From positions 62,001-126,000 of the forward strand of contig JACKDW010000024.1 in the NCBI GenBank assembly GCA_020633295.1: a DNA stretch of 64,000 nt. Reading direction: 5' to 3'. Made by a program: the position numbers and the translations under genes. Below, piece after piece: positions 26,341-35,966 of the stretch. The notes beneath the pieces are model-generated. The model saw only the letters and a program-made list of their open reading frames with translations. It was not told where the DNA came from and did no database searches. How positions within the stretch are numbered: the first letter of the stretch is position 1; every line of letters begins with the position of its first letter. The DNA is from Myxococcales bacterium. GTDB taxonomy: Bacteria > Myxococcota_A > Polyangia > Nannocystales > Nannocystaceae.

Positions 26341-27656
26341 TCACCGCTCCAGCAGCTCGCCGATCACCGCGCCCTCGCTGAGGCGTATCGGCCGGGCCGC
26401 CGGCGTCACCAGCTCGAGCTCGGGATCGATCCCGAGGCCGGTGAGCACCGTCGCGTACACGTCGCTGATCGTGCGCGGGTCCTTGACCTCGCGCCCGCCC
26501 TCGGGGTCGGTGGAGCCGATCACCTGCCCGCCCCGAACGCCGCCGCCCGCGATCGCCACGCTGAAGCCGTGCGGCCAGTGGTCGCGGCCTTCGAAGCGGT
26601 TGAGCCGGGGCGTGCGCCCGAACTCGCCGACGCACAGCACGGCCGTGTGACGCAGCGTGTCGCGCTCGCGCAGGTCCTCGACGAGGCTGGCGAGCGCGGG
26701 GTCGAGCGCGCGAACGAGCCGCGCGTGCACGCCGTGGTTGTCGATGTGGCTGTCCCAGCCGCGCAGCGTGACCTCGACGCAGCGCACGCCGACCTCGACG
26801 AGGCGGCGCGCGGCCAGGCACCCGCGCCCGAACGGCGTGTCGCCGTAGCGGGCGCGCGTCGCCGCGGGCTCCTCGTCGAGCTCGAAGGCGCGCAGCTGCG
26901 ACGACCGCATCATGCGGCGCGCCGCCGCGACGGTCTCGCCGTGGCGCGTGGCCTCGCGAACGCCCGCGCGCCCGCGCGCGAAGCCGCGCTCGAGCACCTC
27001 GAGATCATCGAATCGCCGGGCCGCGCGGGCCTCGGGCACCGGCGAGCGCACGTCGGGCAGGGGCGCCGCCGGATCGCCGATGAGGAAGGCGTCGAGCGCC
27101 GCGCCGAGGAAGCCGCCGCGCCCAGGCCAGCGACCGGGGAGGATCGAGACGTGCCGCGGGATCTCGGCGCCGTCCTCGGGCAGCTGGTCGCACACGAGGG
27201 CGCCGACCGCCGGGTGCACCACGGTCGGGTTGGGGCGAAAGCCGGTCTTGACGAAGTACGTCCCGCGCTCGTGGTCGCCCTCTTTGCTCACGAGCGATCG
27301 CACCAGCGAGATCGAGCCCATCTGCGCGGCGGTGCGCTCGAGCCCCGCCGCGAGCTGGACGCCCCGGACCGCGGTGTCGATCGCCCGGGTGCCCGCCGAC
27401 ACGCGCGCGCCGGGGTGCGGATCGAAGGTCTCGAGCTGGCTGGGGCCGCCGTCGAGCCACAGCAGGATGATCGCGCCGGGGCGCGCCCGCGCCTGTCCTT
27501 CGCGCCCGGCGAGCGCGCCGCGGCGACGCCTGAGAGCCAGGCAGCGCCGCCGAGGCCGGCGAGCCCGAGCAGCGCGCGGCGCCCCAGCGCCCCGCGAGAC
27601 CTGTCCCGAGGAGCTAGTCGCAACGCGCGAGGCGGCCGCCGCGTCAGTGGCTCCAC
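26341..27656 (-). pseudogene. DUF1501 protein, frameshifted near the N-terminus
   Basis: Predicted exported protein of about 437 residues, sulfatase/alkaline-phosphatase-like in fold by family knowledge. The N-terminal part, from GTG 27656, has a Tat-type signal (RGALGRRALLGLAGLGGAAW). The body in another frame resumes as IILLWLDGGPSQLETFDPHP and continues with GWDSHIDNH, CVGEFGRTPRLN, GRDHWPHGFS and GQVIGSTDPEG, all hallmark DUF1501 motifs. The break is in a gcgcgcccc run near 27475-27490. Its start overlaps the stop of the upstream DUF1549/DUF1553 gene by 13 bp, the usual operon partner of DUF1501. Confidence 0.8.
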
Positions 27657-29287
27657 GCGAACTCCGTGGTGTTGAGCAGCGCCCAGTACAGATCGGCGAG
27701 CGCCTCGGCGCGCGCCGGGCCGCGGGCGCCCGCGAGCCAGGCCGTGAAGTGCTCGCGCTCGCCCGCGCGCGGCCGTCGCGTCAGCACGGCGAGGAACGCG
27801 AGCTCGACCGCGCGCGCGCGTCGTCGGGCGCGAGCGCGGCGATCCGCGTCGCGGCGTTGCCGACGAGGTCGCTGCCGATGCGCTTGTGGATCAGCGCGCC
27901 GTTGAGCAGCAGCAGGCGCTGCGGGATGGTGCCGCCGTCGCCCTGCAGCTCGTCCTCGCCCGCGTCGCCGTAGCGGCGCACGAACTCGGCCTCTTGCCCG
28001 TAGCGCGCGAGCCGGAGCAGCACGTGCGAGTCGCGATCCACGGTCTCGAGCGAGGCAGACTGCAGCAGCGCGCCGACGACCTGTTCGGGGCGCAGCCGCG
28101 TGATCGGGAACCGATCCCACGCGGGCGCCCCCTCGGCGACCTCCGGCGCGTCCGCGACCGCCGCACGGCTCTCGCGCGCGAAGGCCTCGGTCGCCGCGAT
28201 CGTCCGGATCAGCGCGTGCAGATCGTAGCCCCCCTCGGCGAAGCGCGCGGCGAGCCGCGTCAGCGCCTCGGGGAGCGGGCCCTCGAGCGGGAGGTCGTCG
28301 ACGGGCTCGACGAGCGGGCGACCGAGCATCAAGGTCCACACGCGGTTGACGGTCGCGCGCGCGAACGCGTCGTTGTTCGGGTGCGTCACCCAGCGCGCGA
28401 GCCGCTCGCGCGGCGCACCGTCCTTCGGCAAGAGCTCCGGCGAGAACGGCACCTGCGGCGCGATCGTCCGCGTCGCGCCGGCGGCCTGATCCTCGTACTC
28501 GTAGGCGCCGCGCAGCTCTTGGAGGCCGCGCACGCTCACCCCGGCGCCGCCGAAGAACGCCGCGAGGCCCTGAAAGTCCCGCTGCGTCCAGCGCGAGTCG
28601 AAGGGGTGATCGTGACACTCGGCGCAGTCGAGCCGCGCGCCGAGGAACGCCCGGCTCACGCGACCGGCGAGCGCGGCCTCCTCCGGGATCGCGCCGTCGG
28701 GCTTGATCGACGCGGTCACGAAGTTGGTCGCGGGCCGCTGCGTCCACAGGCCGTCGCTCGCGATCAGCTCGGCGACGAGCTCGTCGTAGGGGCGGTTCTC
28801 GATGATCTGGTCGGAGAGCCAGGCGACGAACAGGCGGCGGCGGTAGAAGATCAGCGAGCCCTGCTCGACGCCCACCGTCGCCCGCGCGAGCCGCTCGGCG
28901 AGGTAGTCGGCGCAGCGGCGATCAGCGAGCAGGCGCGCCGTCCACCACGCGAGCGCCCGCTCGTCGCCCGCGCGCTCGCGCAGCGCCTCGAGCGCGCGGA
29001 GCTCCTCGACCGACAGGATGGTGCCGGCGAGCGCGAGCGAGAGCCGGCGCGCGACGGTCAGCGCGTCCGCGCGGCTCGCCGGCCGCGGGCCGCGATCGAG
29101 CGCGGCGTCGACCTCCGCCGCGCCAGCGCGGTCCTGTTCAGAACGCGGCCGCCTGGGCGGGGCGCAGCGACGCGACCTCCGGGGCGCAGCGCGGGCGCAG
29201 CGTCAGCGCGCAGGCAACCACGATCCCCGCGGCGACGGCGACGAGCGCCGCATCCTTCAACCAGGGTCTCGAGGCGACGAGGCTCAC
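27644..29287 (-). pseudogene. DUF1549/DUF1553 protein, at least two frame breaks
   Basis: Partner of DUF1501 in planctomycete/myxobacterial operons. GTG 29287 opens with a membrane anchor (LVAVAAGIVVACALTL) that stops at 29138. The DUF1549 part then follows in another frame (VDAALDRG, VARRLSLALAGTILSVEE) with no start codon before residue VGVEQG, so the anchor must once have been joined to it. The central part is intact: NRPYDELVAELI, CAECHDHPFDSRWTQRDFQG, NRVWTLMLGRPLVEPVDD. At a (GC)n run around 27808-27821 the frame breaks again; the other frame carries the DUF1553 end ADLYWALLNTTEFAWSH. Function in envelope or polymer metabolism is only presumed. Confidence 0.78.
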
Positions 29288-29540
29288 GCGCGCGCGCGAC
29301 GTCCCGGGGCGACGACGCGGCGGCGGGCCGCGACGACGGGACGCGCCCGGACAGTATCGGCAGGGCCGCCCGCGCTGTCGAGCCTGGCTGACTGTTGGAC
29401 CATATTTGTCACCAGCCGCGCGACCGACCGCGCGCGTGAACGAGCCGCGTCGGGCCGACGGCGCGTCCTGGCGCGCCGCCGACCGCCGCCGGCCGCACCT
29501 CCCAGTCCCCGTCCCGCCCTCGACGCGGCCCCGGGCGCGC

Positions 29541-29604
29541 GCCGACGTGGGCGCGCTTGGACCCACGCGCGCGCCGACGCGAGCGCGCTTGGACCCACGC
29601 GCGC
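29541..29604. repeat. Two tandem 32-bp copies
   Basis: Both units start gccgacg and contain gcgcgcttggacccacgcgcg; they differ at only a few positions. The array sits about 60-125 bp upstream of the LanC-like gene. Confidence 0.85.
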
Positions 29605-29654
29605 GTCTCGTGGTTTCGTTGCACGCTCACGTTGCCCTCGCGAGCGCTCGCCGC

Positions 29655-29660
29655 TAGGTT
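29655..29660 (+). promoter_or_regulatory. -10-like TAGGTT 6 nt before GTG
   Basis: TAGGTT, six bases, then the GTG at 29667; no Shine-Dalgarno. Consistent with a leaderless transcript of the LanC-like lipoprotein. Confidence 0.4.
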
Positions 29661-29666
29661 CCTGCG

Positions 29667-31220
29667 GTGACCTCCCGTGTGTGTGTGCGCCCTCGCGGGC
29701 GTCGTCGTCGTGACGCGCTCCGCTCGCGCGCGCGGATCGGCGTCGCGCTGCTGCTGCTCGCCGGCTGCTCCGCCCCGACCGCAGACAACAAACCTGCTCC
29801 TACAGACATCTCAGCAGCGACGCCGGCCGCGGCCGCCCCCGCGCCGATCCCCGCGCCGCCGCAGCCGACGGACGCGCTGCTGCGGGCCCGGGCGATCGGC
29901 CGCTGGCTCGAGGCGAACACCGTCGAGACCGCGGTCGGCCGCGTGTGGCCGGTCGACGCGCTGGTACCCGAGCGCGTCTCGATGACGCTCGACAGCGGCG
30001 TCGCCGGCGACGTGCTGCTGTTCGTCGGGCTCTCCCGCGCGAGCGAGGACGCGGAGGCCCGCGCGGCCGCGCTGCGCGGCGCGGACGCGCTCGTGGCCGC
30101 GCTCGATCTCCTGACGACGCCGCCCGACCCAGCCGCGGCCGCGCAGACACCCGCGCCGATCGTCGCGCCGACGCCCGAGCGCCGGGCGAGCCTCTACGCC
30201 GGCCTCGCGGGCGTCGGCCTCGCGCTCCACCACGCCGATCAGCTCGCCGGCGATGATCGCTACGCCCCGGCGATCGAGCGAGTGCTCGCGCAGCTCGAGC
30301 GCTGGGCGATCGCGGAGGGCGACGGGGTGTACTGGAGCGATCAATTCAACGACGTGCTGTTCGGTGACGCCGGCACGACGCTGCTGCTCGCGTTCCTCGG
30401 CGATCAGCGGGACGACGCGCGCGCGCGCCGGCTCGCGCTCGCCGGGGCGCGACGCCTGGCGTCACGCGCGGTCCCGGGCGAGCGCGGCGTGCACTGGATG
30501 TTCCGCCGCGACAAGCCCTTCAACCTGCCCAACTTCAGCCACGGGACCGCCGGGGTCGCGTACACCCTCGCGACCGTCGCCGCGCTCACGGGCGACGACG
30601 CGCTGCGCGAGCGCGCCGCCGCCGGTGCCGAGTACCTCGACTCGCTCGCGCGGACCGAGGACGGCGGCTACGCGGTCCCCTACGGCTTCCCGCTCGAGCA
30701 CTGGGTGGGCGAGTATTCGTTCGGCTGGGCCCACGGCGTCGCCGGCACCGCGCGGCTGTTCGTCCGCCTCGGGCAGAGATCCGGCGAGCGGAGCCCGCCG
30801 CCCGCGCTGCGGGGGATCGCCGTGACGCTGCGCCGAAGCGGCCTGCCCGATCCGCCAGCCGCGCCGCTGATCGAGTCGCCCACGCGCTGGGACCTCCGCT
30901 TCGGCCGGGCCGGCGTGCTGTGGCTCGCGCCCCAGCTCGCGCGGGCGCTCGACGAGCCCGAGCTCGACGCGCTCTCCGTCGCGATCGAGCGCGCGCTGCT
31001 CGACGCCGGGAGCGAGGAGGGCGACGGGCTGTACTGGGAGACCGAGCCGCCGGAGTTCATGGGCGTGCCCGGCCGCGCGCGCTTCTGCGGGCTGCTGCAC
31101 GGCGCGGCGGGGATCGGGCTGAGCTTGCTCCGGGTCGACGCGACGCGCCGCGGCCTCGCGGCGCGCGTCGCCACGCCCGACGATCCCTTCGCGTGGACGC
31201 CGACCCAGCGCGCGCCGTGA
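29667..31220 (+). CDS. LanC-like lipoprotein
   Basis: Lipoprotein of 517 residues with an (alpha/alpha)6 toroid resembling lanthionine cyclases. Signal peptide with lipobox LLLLAGC (Cys34), Pro/Ala linker to about residue 68. LanC-type repeats follow: YAGLAGVGLALHH (177-189), LFGDAGTTLLLAFL (231-), FSHGTAGVAYTLATV (290-), FGWAHGVAGTARLF (352-) and FCGLLHGAAGIGLSLL (473-). Of the LanC zinc ligands, a Cys474/His478 pair may remain, but the canonical CHG is absent, so cyclase activity is doubtful. LanC enzymes are normally cytoplasmic; export and lipid anchoring are odd. No lantibiotic precursor or LanB/M is nearby. It may bind peptides or sugars outside the cytoplasmic membrane. Confidence 0.78.
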   Translation: MTSRVCVRPRGRRRRDALRSRARIGVALLLLAGCSAPTADNKPAPTDISAATPAAAAPAPIPAPPQPTDALLRARAIGRWLEANTVETAVGRVWPVDALVPERVSMTLDSGVAGDVLLFVGLSRASEDAEARAAALRGADALVAALDLLTTPPDPAAAAQTPAPIVAPTPERRASLYAGLAGVGLALHHADQLAGDDRYAPAIERVLAQLERWAIAEGDGVYWSDQFNDVLFGDAGTTLLLAFLGDQRDDARARRLALAGARRLASRAVPGERGVHWMFRRDKPFNLPNFSHGTAGVAYTLATVAALTGDDALRERAAAGAEYLDSLARTEDGGYAVPYGFPLEHWVGEYSFGWAHGVAGTARLFVRLGQRSGERSPPPALRGIAVTLRRSGLPDPPAAPLIESPTRWDLRFGRAGVLWLAPQLARALDEPELDALSVAIERALLDAGSEEGDGLYWETEPPEFMGVPGRARFCGLLHGAAGIGLSLLRVDATRRGLAARVATPDDPFAWTPTQRAP

Positions 31221-31241
31221 GGGGGGCGCGCGCGCGTTCGT

Positions 31242-31261
31242 ACATGTCCGTGTAGACATGT
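31242..31261. promoter_or_regulatory. Perfect inverted repeat ACATGTC-N6-GACATGT
   Basis: Seven-base arms around a 6-base spacer in the 84-bp gap before the membrane-protein gene. It contains the exact TGTC-N6-GACA core (31245-31258). A position between the LanC-like stop and the next start fits an operator. Confidence 0.6.
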
Positions 31262-31304
31262 TCTACGCGCGCGAGGGAACGCGCTATCATGCCGCCAGAG
31301 GACT

Positions 31305-32426
31305 GTGCAGGAGGAACGCGCTCGCCCGCAGGCCGCGAAGGCAGGATGGCCGCGCCGCGCGCTCACCGGGCTGCTCGGGCTCGTCGCGCTGGTGTTCGGC
31401 CTCTCGCTCGTGGCGACCGCGCCGATCGTGCAGCTCGCGGCGCTCGGCTACCTCCTGCACGCGGGCGGGCGCGTCGCCGCCAGCGGGCGGCTGCGCGACG
31501 GCCTCCCCGGGCTCGCCACGGCCGCCCGCGTCGGCGCGGCCGCGCTCGGGATCTGGCTGCTGCTGTGGATCCCGCGGCTCGTCGCCTCGCTCGCGCGTTC
31601 GTCCTGGCTCATCGATCCGGCCGGCGCGGGCGCTCGCTGGCTCGGCGGCCTGGCGGTCGCGCTGCTCGTGCTCGTGCTGCTCCACGTCGTCGCCGCGAGC
31701 GCGCGCGGGGGGCTGCTGCGGCACTACCTCGTGCCCCGCCCCCGTCGCGAGGCGCGCGCGCTGCGGGCGCTGTGCTCACGCGAGGGCTACGCCCGCGCAC
31801 GAGATGTCGTTTGGGACACCTTGCAGTCGACGCGCGCGCTCGCGCTGCTGTGGCTCGGCGCCCGCGGGCTCCTGCTCGGCGCGCTCTGGCTGCTCGTGCC
31901 GACCACGCTGCTCGCGATCGGCGCGCGCGCCCCCCTCGCGGCGACGCTCGGCGTGCTGCTGACCGCCGGCGCGACCCTCTACCTGCCGTTTATCCAGCTC
32001 CGGCTCGCGCGCGAGGATCGCCTCGGCGTCGCGCTCGAGCTCGACGTCATCCACCGGGCCTACGCCGGCGCGCCGCTGGCCATGGCCGCGTCGCTGCTCG
32101 TCACGGTCGGCGCCGCGCTGCCGCTGTACCTGCTGAAGATCGAGCTGATGCCGCGCGAGCTGCTGTGGCTGCCGGGCGCGCTGTTCGTCATCTTCACGCT
32201 GCCGGCGCGCCTGCTCTGCGGCTTCGCGCTCGCGCGCGGGCTCGCGCGCGAGCGCCCGCGCCACCGCGCCCTGCGAGCGCTCGGCTGGATCATGGCGATC
32301 CCGATCGCGGCGCTCTACGGCGTGCTCCTGTACTTCACGCAGCACATCACGTGGTTCGGCACGTGGGGCCTGTACGAGCAGCACGCGTTCCTGCTGCCCA
32401 CGCCGCTCCTCGGCGCGTGGTCGTGA
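31305..32426 (+). CDS. Multi-pass membrane protein (DUF4013-like)
   Basis: Integral membrane protein of 373 residues with about seven hydrophobic segments (for example GLLGLVALVFGLSLVATAPI, ALGIWLLLWIPRLVASL, LLVTVGAALPLYLL and IPIAALYGVLLYF). The GPL-rich YLLHAGGR-type loop after the first segments resembles DUF4013 proteins of unknown role. GTG 31305 overlaps a purine-rich stretch; TATCAT at about 31283 is a possible -10. An exact TGTC-N6-GACA site lies inside the gene (31805). It may be co-regulated with the LanC-like lipoprotein. Confidence 0.6.
   Translation: MQEERARPQAAKAGWPRRALTGLLGLVALVFGLSLVATAPIVQLAALGYLLHAGGRVAASGRLRDGLPGLATAARVGAAALGIWLLLWIPRLVASLARSSWLIDPAGAGARWLGGLAVALLVLVLLHVVAASARGGLLRHYLVPRPRREARALRALCSREGYARARDVVWDTLQSTRALALLWLGARGLLLGALWLLVPTTLLAIGARAPLAATLGVLLTAGATLYLPFIQLRLAREDRLGVALELDVIHRAYAGAPLAMAASLLVTVGAALPLYLLKIELMPRELLWLPGALFVIFTLPARLLCGFALARGLARERPRHRALRALGWIMAIPIAALYGVLLYFTQHITWFGTWGLYEQHAFLLPTPLLGAWS
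31805..31818. other. Intragenic TGTC-N6-GACA site
   Basis: TGTCGTTTGGGACA within the membrane-protein gene, in a short run of AT-richer codons. Confidence 0.4.
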
Positions 32427-32486
32427 TCGCGACTTGTCGCGCGCCCGCCCGGCTCGCTACGGTGGGCACGGGAGGACCGACGGATC

Positions 32487-35400
32487 ATGCACGAGACATC
32501 GACGGTCGACGCTCCCTGCGGAGGCGCGGACGATCGCCCGTCCGCGCGCGACGCGACCGACTTCGTGCGCGCGGCCCTTCGCGCGCGCGGGCGGCTCGCG
32601 GCCGACCTCCGAACACGCGCGAGCGGTGACGCGGAGCTCGCCGGGTGGCTCGCGCGCGTCCACGCCGAGGACGCGCCGCGCGAGGATCGAGCGCTCTGGC
32701 TGCGTCGCCGCTGCGACGCGGCCGCGAGCGAGTGGATCCTGGCGGCCGTGTTCGCGCGCGCGCTCGAGGATCACGGGCTCGCTGGCGCCGACGGGCCATG
32801 GCTCGCCGGCCCGGTAGCCCTCGCGCGCGAGCGGGCGTTCTACGCGGCCGCGCCCGCTCGCGACGCGCGTCACTACGCGCTCGCGGCCCTGCGCCAGCTC
32901 GCCCGGGCGCCCGCGCTCTCGGAGCTGCTGGCCGCGCTCACGCCCCACGTCGCGGCGGCGCTGTCCGGCACGCCCGCCACGGCGCTCGCGCCCTCGCCCG
33001 CCGGCGCGCGCGAGCTGCTCGCGCTGGCGCGTGAGCCCGACGCGGCGTCCCCTGCGACGCGCCTCGACGCCGCCGGCGAGCGCCTGCTCGGCGACCTCTA
33101 CCAGGCGCTCAGCGACGACGCGCGCGAGCGCTACGCGCTGCTGCAGACGCCTGACTTCGTCGCCCGCTACCTCCTCGACCACGCGCTGGAGCCCGCGCTC
33201 GAGGCGTTCCCGCTCGCCGAGGTCGACCTGCTCGATCCAGCCTGTGGAAGCGGACACCTCCTGATCGACGCGTTCCGCCGCGTCCTCGCGCGTCAGCGCG
33301 CGGCCGCGCCCGGCGCGAGCGCTCGCGAGCTGGCCGCGCGCGCGCTCGCGGCCGTCGCGGGCGTCGACCTCAACCCGCGCGTCGTCGCGATCGCGCGCTT
33401 CCGCCTGACGCTCGCCTACCTCGACGCCGCCGGCCTCCGCGAGCCGAGGCGCCGACCGCCGCGGCTGCGGCTCGCGGTCGGCGACGCGCTGATCGCCGGC
33501 AAGCGCGACGCGACGCCCGACGACGACGAGGCCGACGCGCTGCTGCGCCGCCGCTACGCGGTGGTGCTCGCCAACCCGCCGTACATCACGGTCAAGGATC
33601 CCGAGCTGCGCGCGCGCTACCGCCGGCTCTACCCCGACTCGACCGCAGGCAAGTACGCGCTCTCGGCCCCGTTCCTCGAGCGCTGCTTCGAGCTCGCGCG
33701 CGCCGGCGGCTTCGTCGGCCAGATCACCGCGAACTCGTTCACGCGTCGACGCTTCGGCAAGCCGCTCATCGAGCGCGTGCTGAACCGCGTGGACCTGCGG
33801 CGGGTCGTCAACGCCGAGGGCGCCTACATCCCCGGTCACGGCACGCCGACGATCCTGCTGTTCGGGCGCAACCAGCCCCCCGCGAGCGCGTCGGTCCACG
33901 CGATCCTCGCGAGGCGCGGCGAGCCCAGCGTGCCGCGTGATCCGGCCCGCGGCCACGTGTGGACGAGCATCGCCGCGCGCGGCGACGAGCTCGGCTACGA
34001 GGACGACTTCATCACCGTCGAGGCGCTGCCCCGCGCGGCGCTCGCCCGGCACCCGTGGTCGCTGCGGGGCGGCTGCGCGCGCGCGCTGCAGGAGCACCTC
34101 GAGCGCCGCGCCCCCGCGCGCCTCGGCGACCTCGCGACGTCCATCGGCTTCATGGCGATCACCGGGGAGGACGAGTGCTTCGCGCGCCCCGCGGGCGCCT
34201 GGCGTCGGGGACAGGCTGAGGCCGCGTGGCTGCGACCGCTGGCGACGGGCGAGGACCTCCGCGACTGGCAGCTCGATCGCCGTCGCCCGCTCGAGCTGCT
34301 GTTCCCCTACGAGGGCGACGCGCTGCGGCCCCCCGCGCGCTACCCCGCGCTCGCGCGCATGCTGTGGCCGTACCGCGAACTGCTCGCGCGGCGGCGCTGC
34401 TTCGGCGGCGAGAGCCGACGCGCGCAGGGCCGCCCGTGGTACGGCTACCACCAGATCCCGCTCGCGCGCCTGCGGAGCCCGCTCGTGATCGCCTACGCCG
34501 AGGTCGCGACCCACAACCACTTCGTGCTCGATCGCGGCGCGCACCTCTTCAACCAGACCGCGCCGACGATCCTCCTCGACGCGCGCGCCGACGAGGACGA
34601 TCACCTCGCGCTGCTCGCCTACCTCAACAGCTCGCTGGCCTGCTTCTGGATGAAGCAGGTCGCCTACAACAAGGGCGCGCGCGGCCAGGGCGGCGGGCTG
34701 ACGGCCGCCGACTGGGAGCAGTTCTACCAGTTCAGCGGCTCGCGCCTGCGCGCGCTGCCGCTGCCGCCGCTCGACGCCCAGGCCCGGGCACAGAGCATCG
34801 AGCTCGCGCGCGAGCTGCACACGCTCGCCGACGAGCGCGGCCGCGTCGCCGCGCTCAGCGAAGAGTTCGATCGCGCGCGCGACGGCCCCTCGCTGCGCGC
34901 CGCGATCGCCCGGCGTCGCGCCGCGCTGCGCGAGCTCGAGGCCCGGCTGCGCGCGCTGCAGGAGCGCCTCGACTGGCTGCTCTACACGGCGCTCGACCTC
35001 TGTGACGCGGCGTGCGTGGGCGACGAGCGCGAGGTCCCGCCGGGCGGGCGCGCCTTCGAGCTCGCGCTGGCTCGCCGCGCGCTCGCCGGGCGGCCGGGCC
35101 AGCGCTACCTGGAGCGCTGCCGACTCCCGGACGCGGAGCGCCTGGCCCGACGCGCGGCGGACCCCGGACCGCTGCTCGCCGCGCGGCTCGCCGCGATCGC
35201 GCGCTCCCGCTGGCTGTCGACCCTCGAGCGACCTGTCTACAAGCGCATCTACCGGGAGGGCTTCCGCGACCCCGCCGAGCCGCAGGCGCTCGCCCGCGCC
35301 GGGCGCCGCTGGCTGCAGGATCGGATCGAGCGCGCGCTCGCGTCGTCGCCCTGCCCCCGCGCCGCCGACGAGCTCACGCGCGGCTGGGACGCGGCGCCGG

Positions 35401-35960
35401 TTTTACCTGTCCTCGAGGTCGTGTTTGAGCGGACGCCGCGCGACGCCCCCGCGCTCGCGGAGGAGCTGCTCGCGCGGGCGGCCGCGCCCTACCTCGCGCG
35501 TCAGCGCTACCGCGACGCCGGGCTGGAGAAGCGCGCGCTGTGGGAGCGCGCGTGGGCGCTGCAGGATCTCGAGGACCGCGGCGCGGCGGCCCCGGGCGCC
35601 ATGTCTCAGCTCGGCGCGCTCCCCCGCTACGCCGCCCGCGACTACCGCGGCGAGCTCCAGCGCCTGCGCGGCAAGCTCGACGCGCCGCGCGAGCGCTACA
35701 TTCGCTATCCGCAGGCCGGCCCCGACGGCCGCGACCTCTACGCCTGGGCCGGCTGGGACGCGCTCACGCGGGCGCGCGCGCTCGCGTCGCTGCACCGCGC
35801 GCGCGCCGAGGAGGGCGCGCCGGCGGCGCTGCTCGCGGCGCTGCTCGACGGGATCGACGAGCTCCTCCCCTCGCTCGCGCGCTGGCACACGGACGCGCGC
35901 GAGCGCGAGGACCTGGCGCTCGCGGCGTTTCGGCGCCTCGTCGAGACCGCGCGCCGATAG
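32487..35960 (+). CDS. pglX: BREX-2-type adenine-specific DNA methyltransferase PglX (solitary)
   Basis: N6-adenine methyltransferase of 1,157 residues. Motif I is intact (LLDPACGSGHLLIDAF, about 249-264), followed by VAGVDLNPRVVAIARFRL and motif IV as VVLANPPYITVKDPELR. The PglX-typical stretches GFVGQITANSFTRRRFGKPL, YIPGHGTPTILLFGRN, DPARGHVWTSI and SIGFMAITGEDECF follow, and near the C-terminus LDAPRERYIRYPQAG...AWAGWDALTRARALA, a PglX-linked C-terminal domain. In BREX-2 it modifies host DNA so that PglZ, PglW and PglY spare it. None of those genes occurs in the window, so it is an orphan here. ATG 32487 has a GGGAGG Shine-Dalgarno and a TACGGT 23 nt upstream. Confidence 0.85.
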   Translation: MHETSTVDAPCGGADDRPSARDATDFVRAALRARGRLAADLRTRASGDAELAGWLARVHAEDAPREDRALWLRRRCDAAASEWILAAVFARALEDHGLAGADGPWLAGPVALARERAFYAAAPARDARHYALAALRQLARAPALSELLAALTPHVAAALSGTPATALAPSPAGARELLALAREPDAASPATRLDAAGERLLGDLYQALSDDARERYALLQTPDFVARYLLDHALEPALEAFPLAEVDLLDPACGSGHLLIDAFRRVLARQRAAAPGASARELAARALAAVAGVDLNPRVVAIARFRLTLAYLDAAGLREPRRRPPRLRLAVGDALIAGKRDATPDDDEADALLRRRYAVVLANPPYITVKDPELRARYRRLYPDSTAGKYALSAPFLERCFELARAGGFVGQITANSFTRRRFGKPLIERVLNRVDLRRVVNAEGAYIPGHGTPTILLFGRNQPPASASVHAILARRGEPSVPRDPARGHVWTSIAARGDELGYEDDFITVEALPRAALARHPWSLRGGCARALQEHLERRAPARLGDLATSIGFMAITGEDECFARPAGAWRRGQAEAAWLRPLATGEDLRDWQLDRRRPLELLFPYEGDALRPPARYPALARMLWPYRELLARRRCFGGESRRAQGRPWYGYHQIPLARLRSPLVIAYAEVATHNHFVLDRGAHLFNQTAPTILLDARADEDDHLALLAYLNSSLACFWMKQVAYNKGARGQGGGLTAADWEQFYQFSGSRLRALPLPPLDAQARAQSIELARELHTLADERGRVAALSEEFDRARDGPSLRAAIARRRAALRELEARLRALQERLDWLLYTALDLCDAACVGDEREVPPGGRAFELALARRALAGRPGQRYLERCRLPDAERLARRAADPGPLLAARLAAIARSRWLSTLERPVYKRIYREGFRDPAEPQALARAGRRWLQDRIERALASSPCPRAADELTRGWDAAPVLPVLEVVFERTPRDAPALAEELLARAAAPYLARQRYRDAGLEKRALWERAWALQDLEDRGAAAPGAMSQLGALPRYAARDYRGELQRLRGKLDAPRERYIRYPQAGPDGRDLYAWAGWDALTRARALASLHRARAEEGAPAALLAALLDGIDELLPSLARWHTDAREREDLALAAFRRLVETARR

Positions 35961-35966
35961 CCGAGC

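Larger units (their letters stand above)
29288..29666. other. 379-bp intergenic region without a gene
   Basis: Between the divergent DUF1549/1553 and LanC-like genes. It contains an AT-rich patch (ggaccatatttgtcacc, 29397-29413), the 32-bp tandem duplication at 29541-29604 and the -10-like TAGGTT at 29655. No convincing reading frame, RNA gene or terminator was seen. Confidence 0.6.

Noticed and set aside
29797..35430. CCTGTC hexamer as a genome-wide uptake-type signal
   Set aside because: The number of occurrences is about what base composition predicts; only the longer palindrome TGTC-N6-GACA exceeds expectation.
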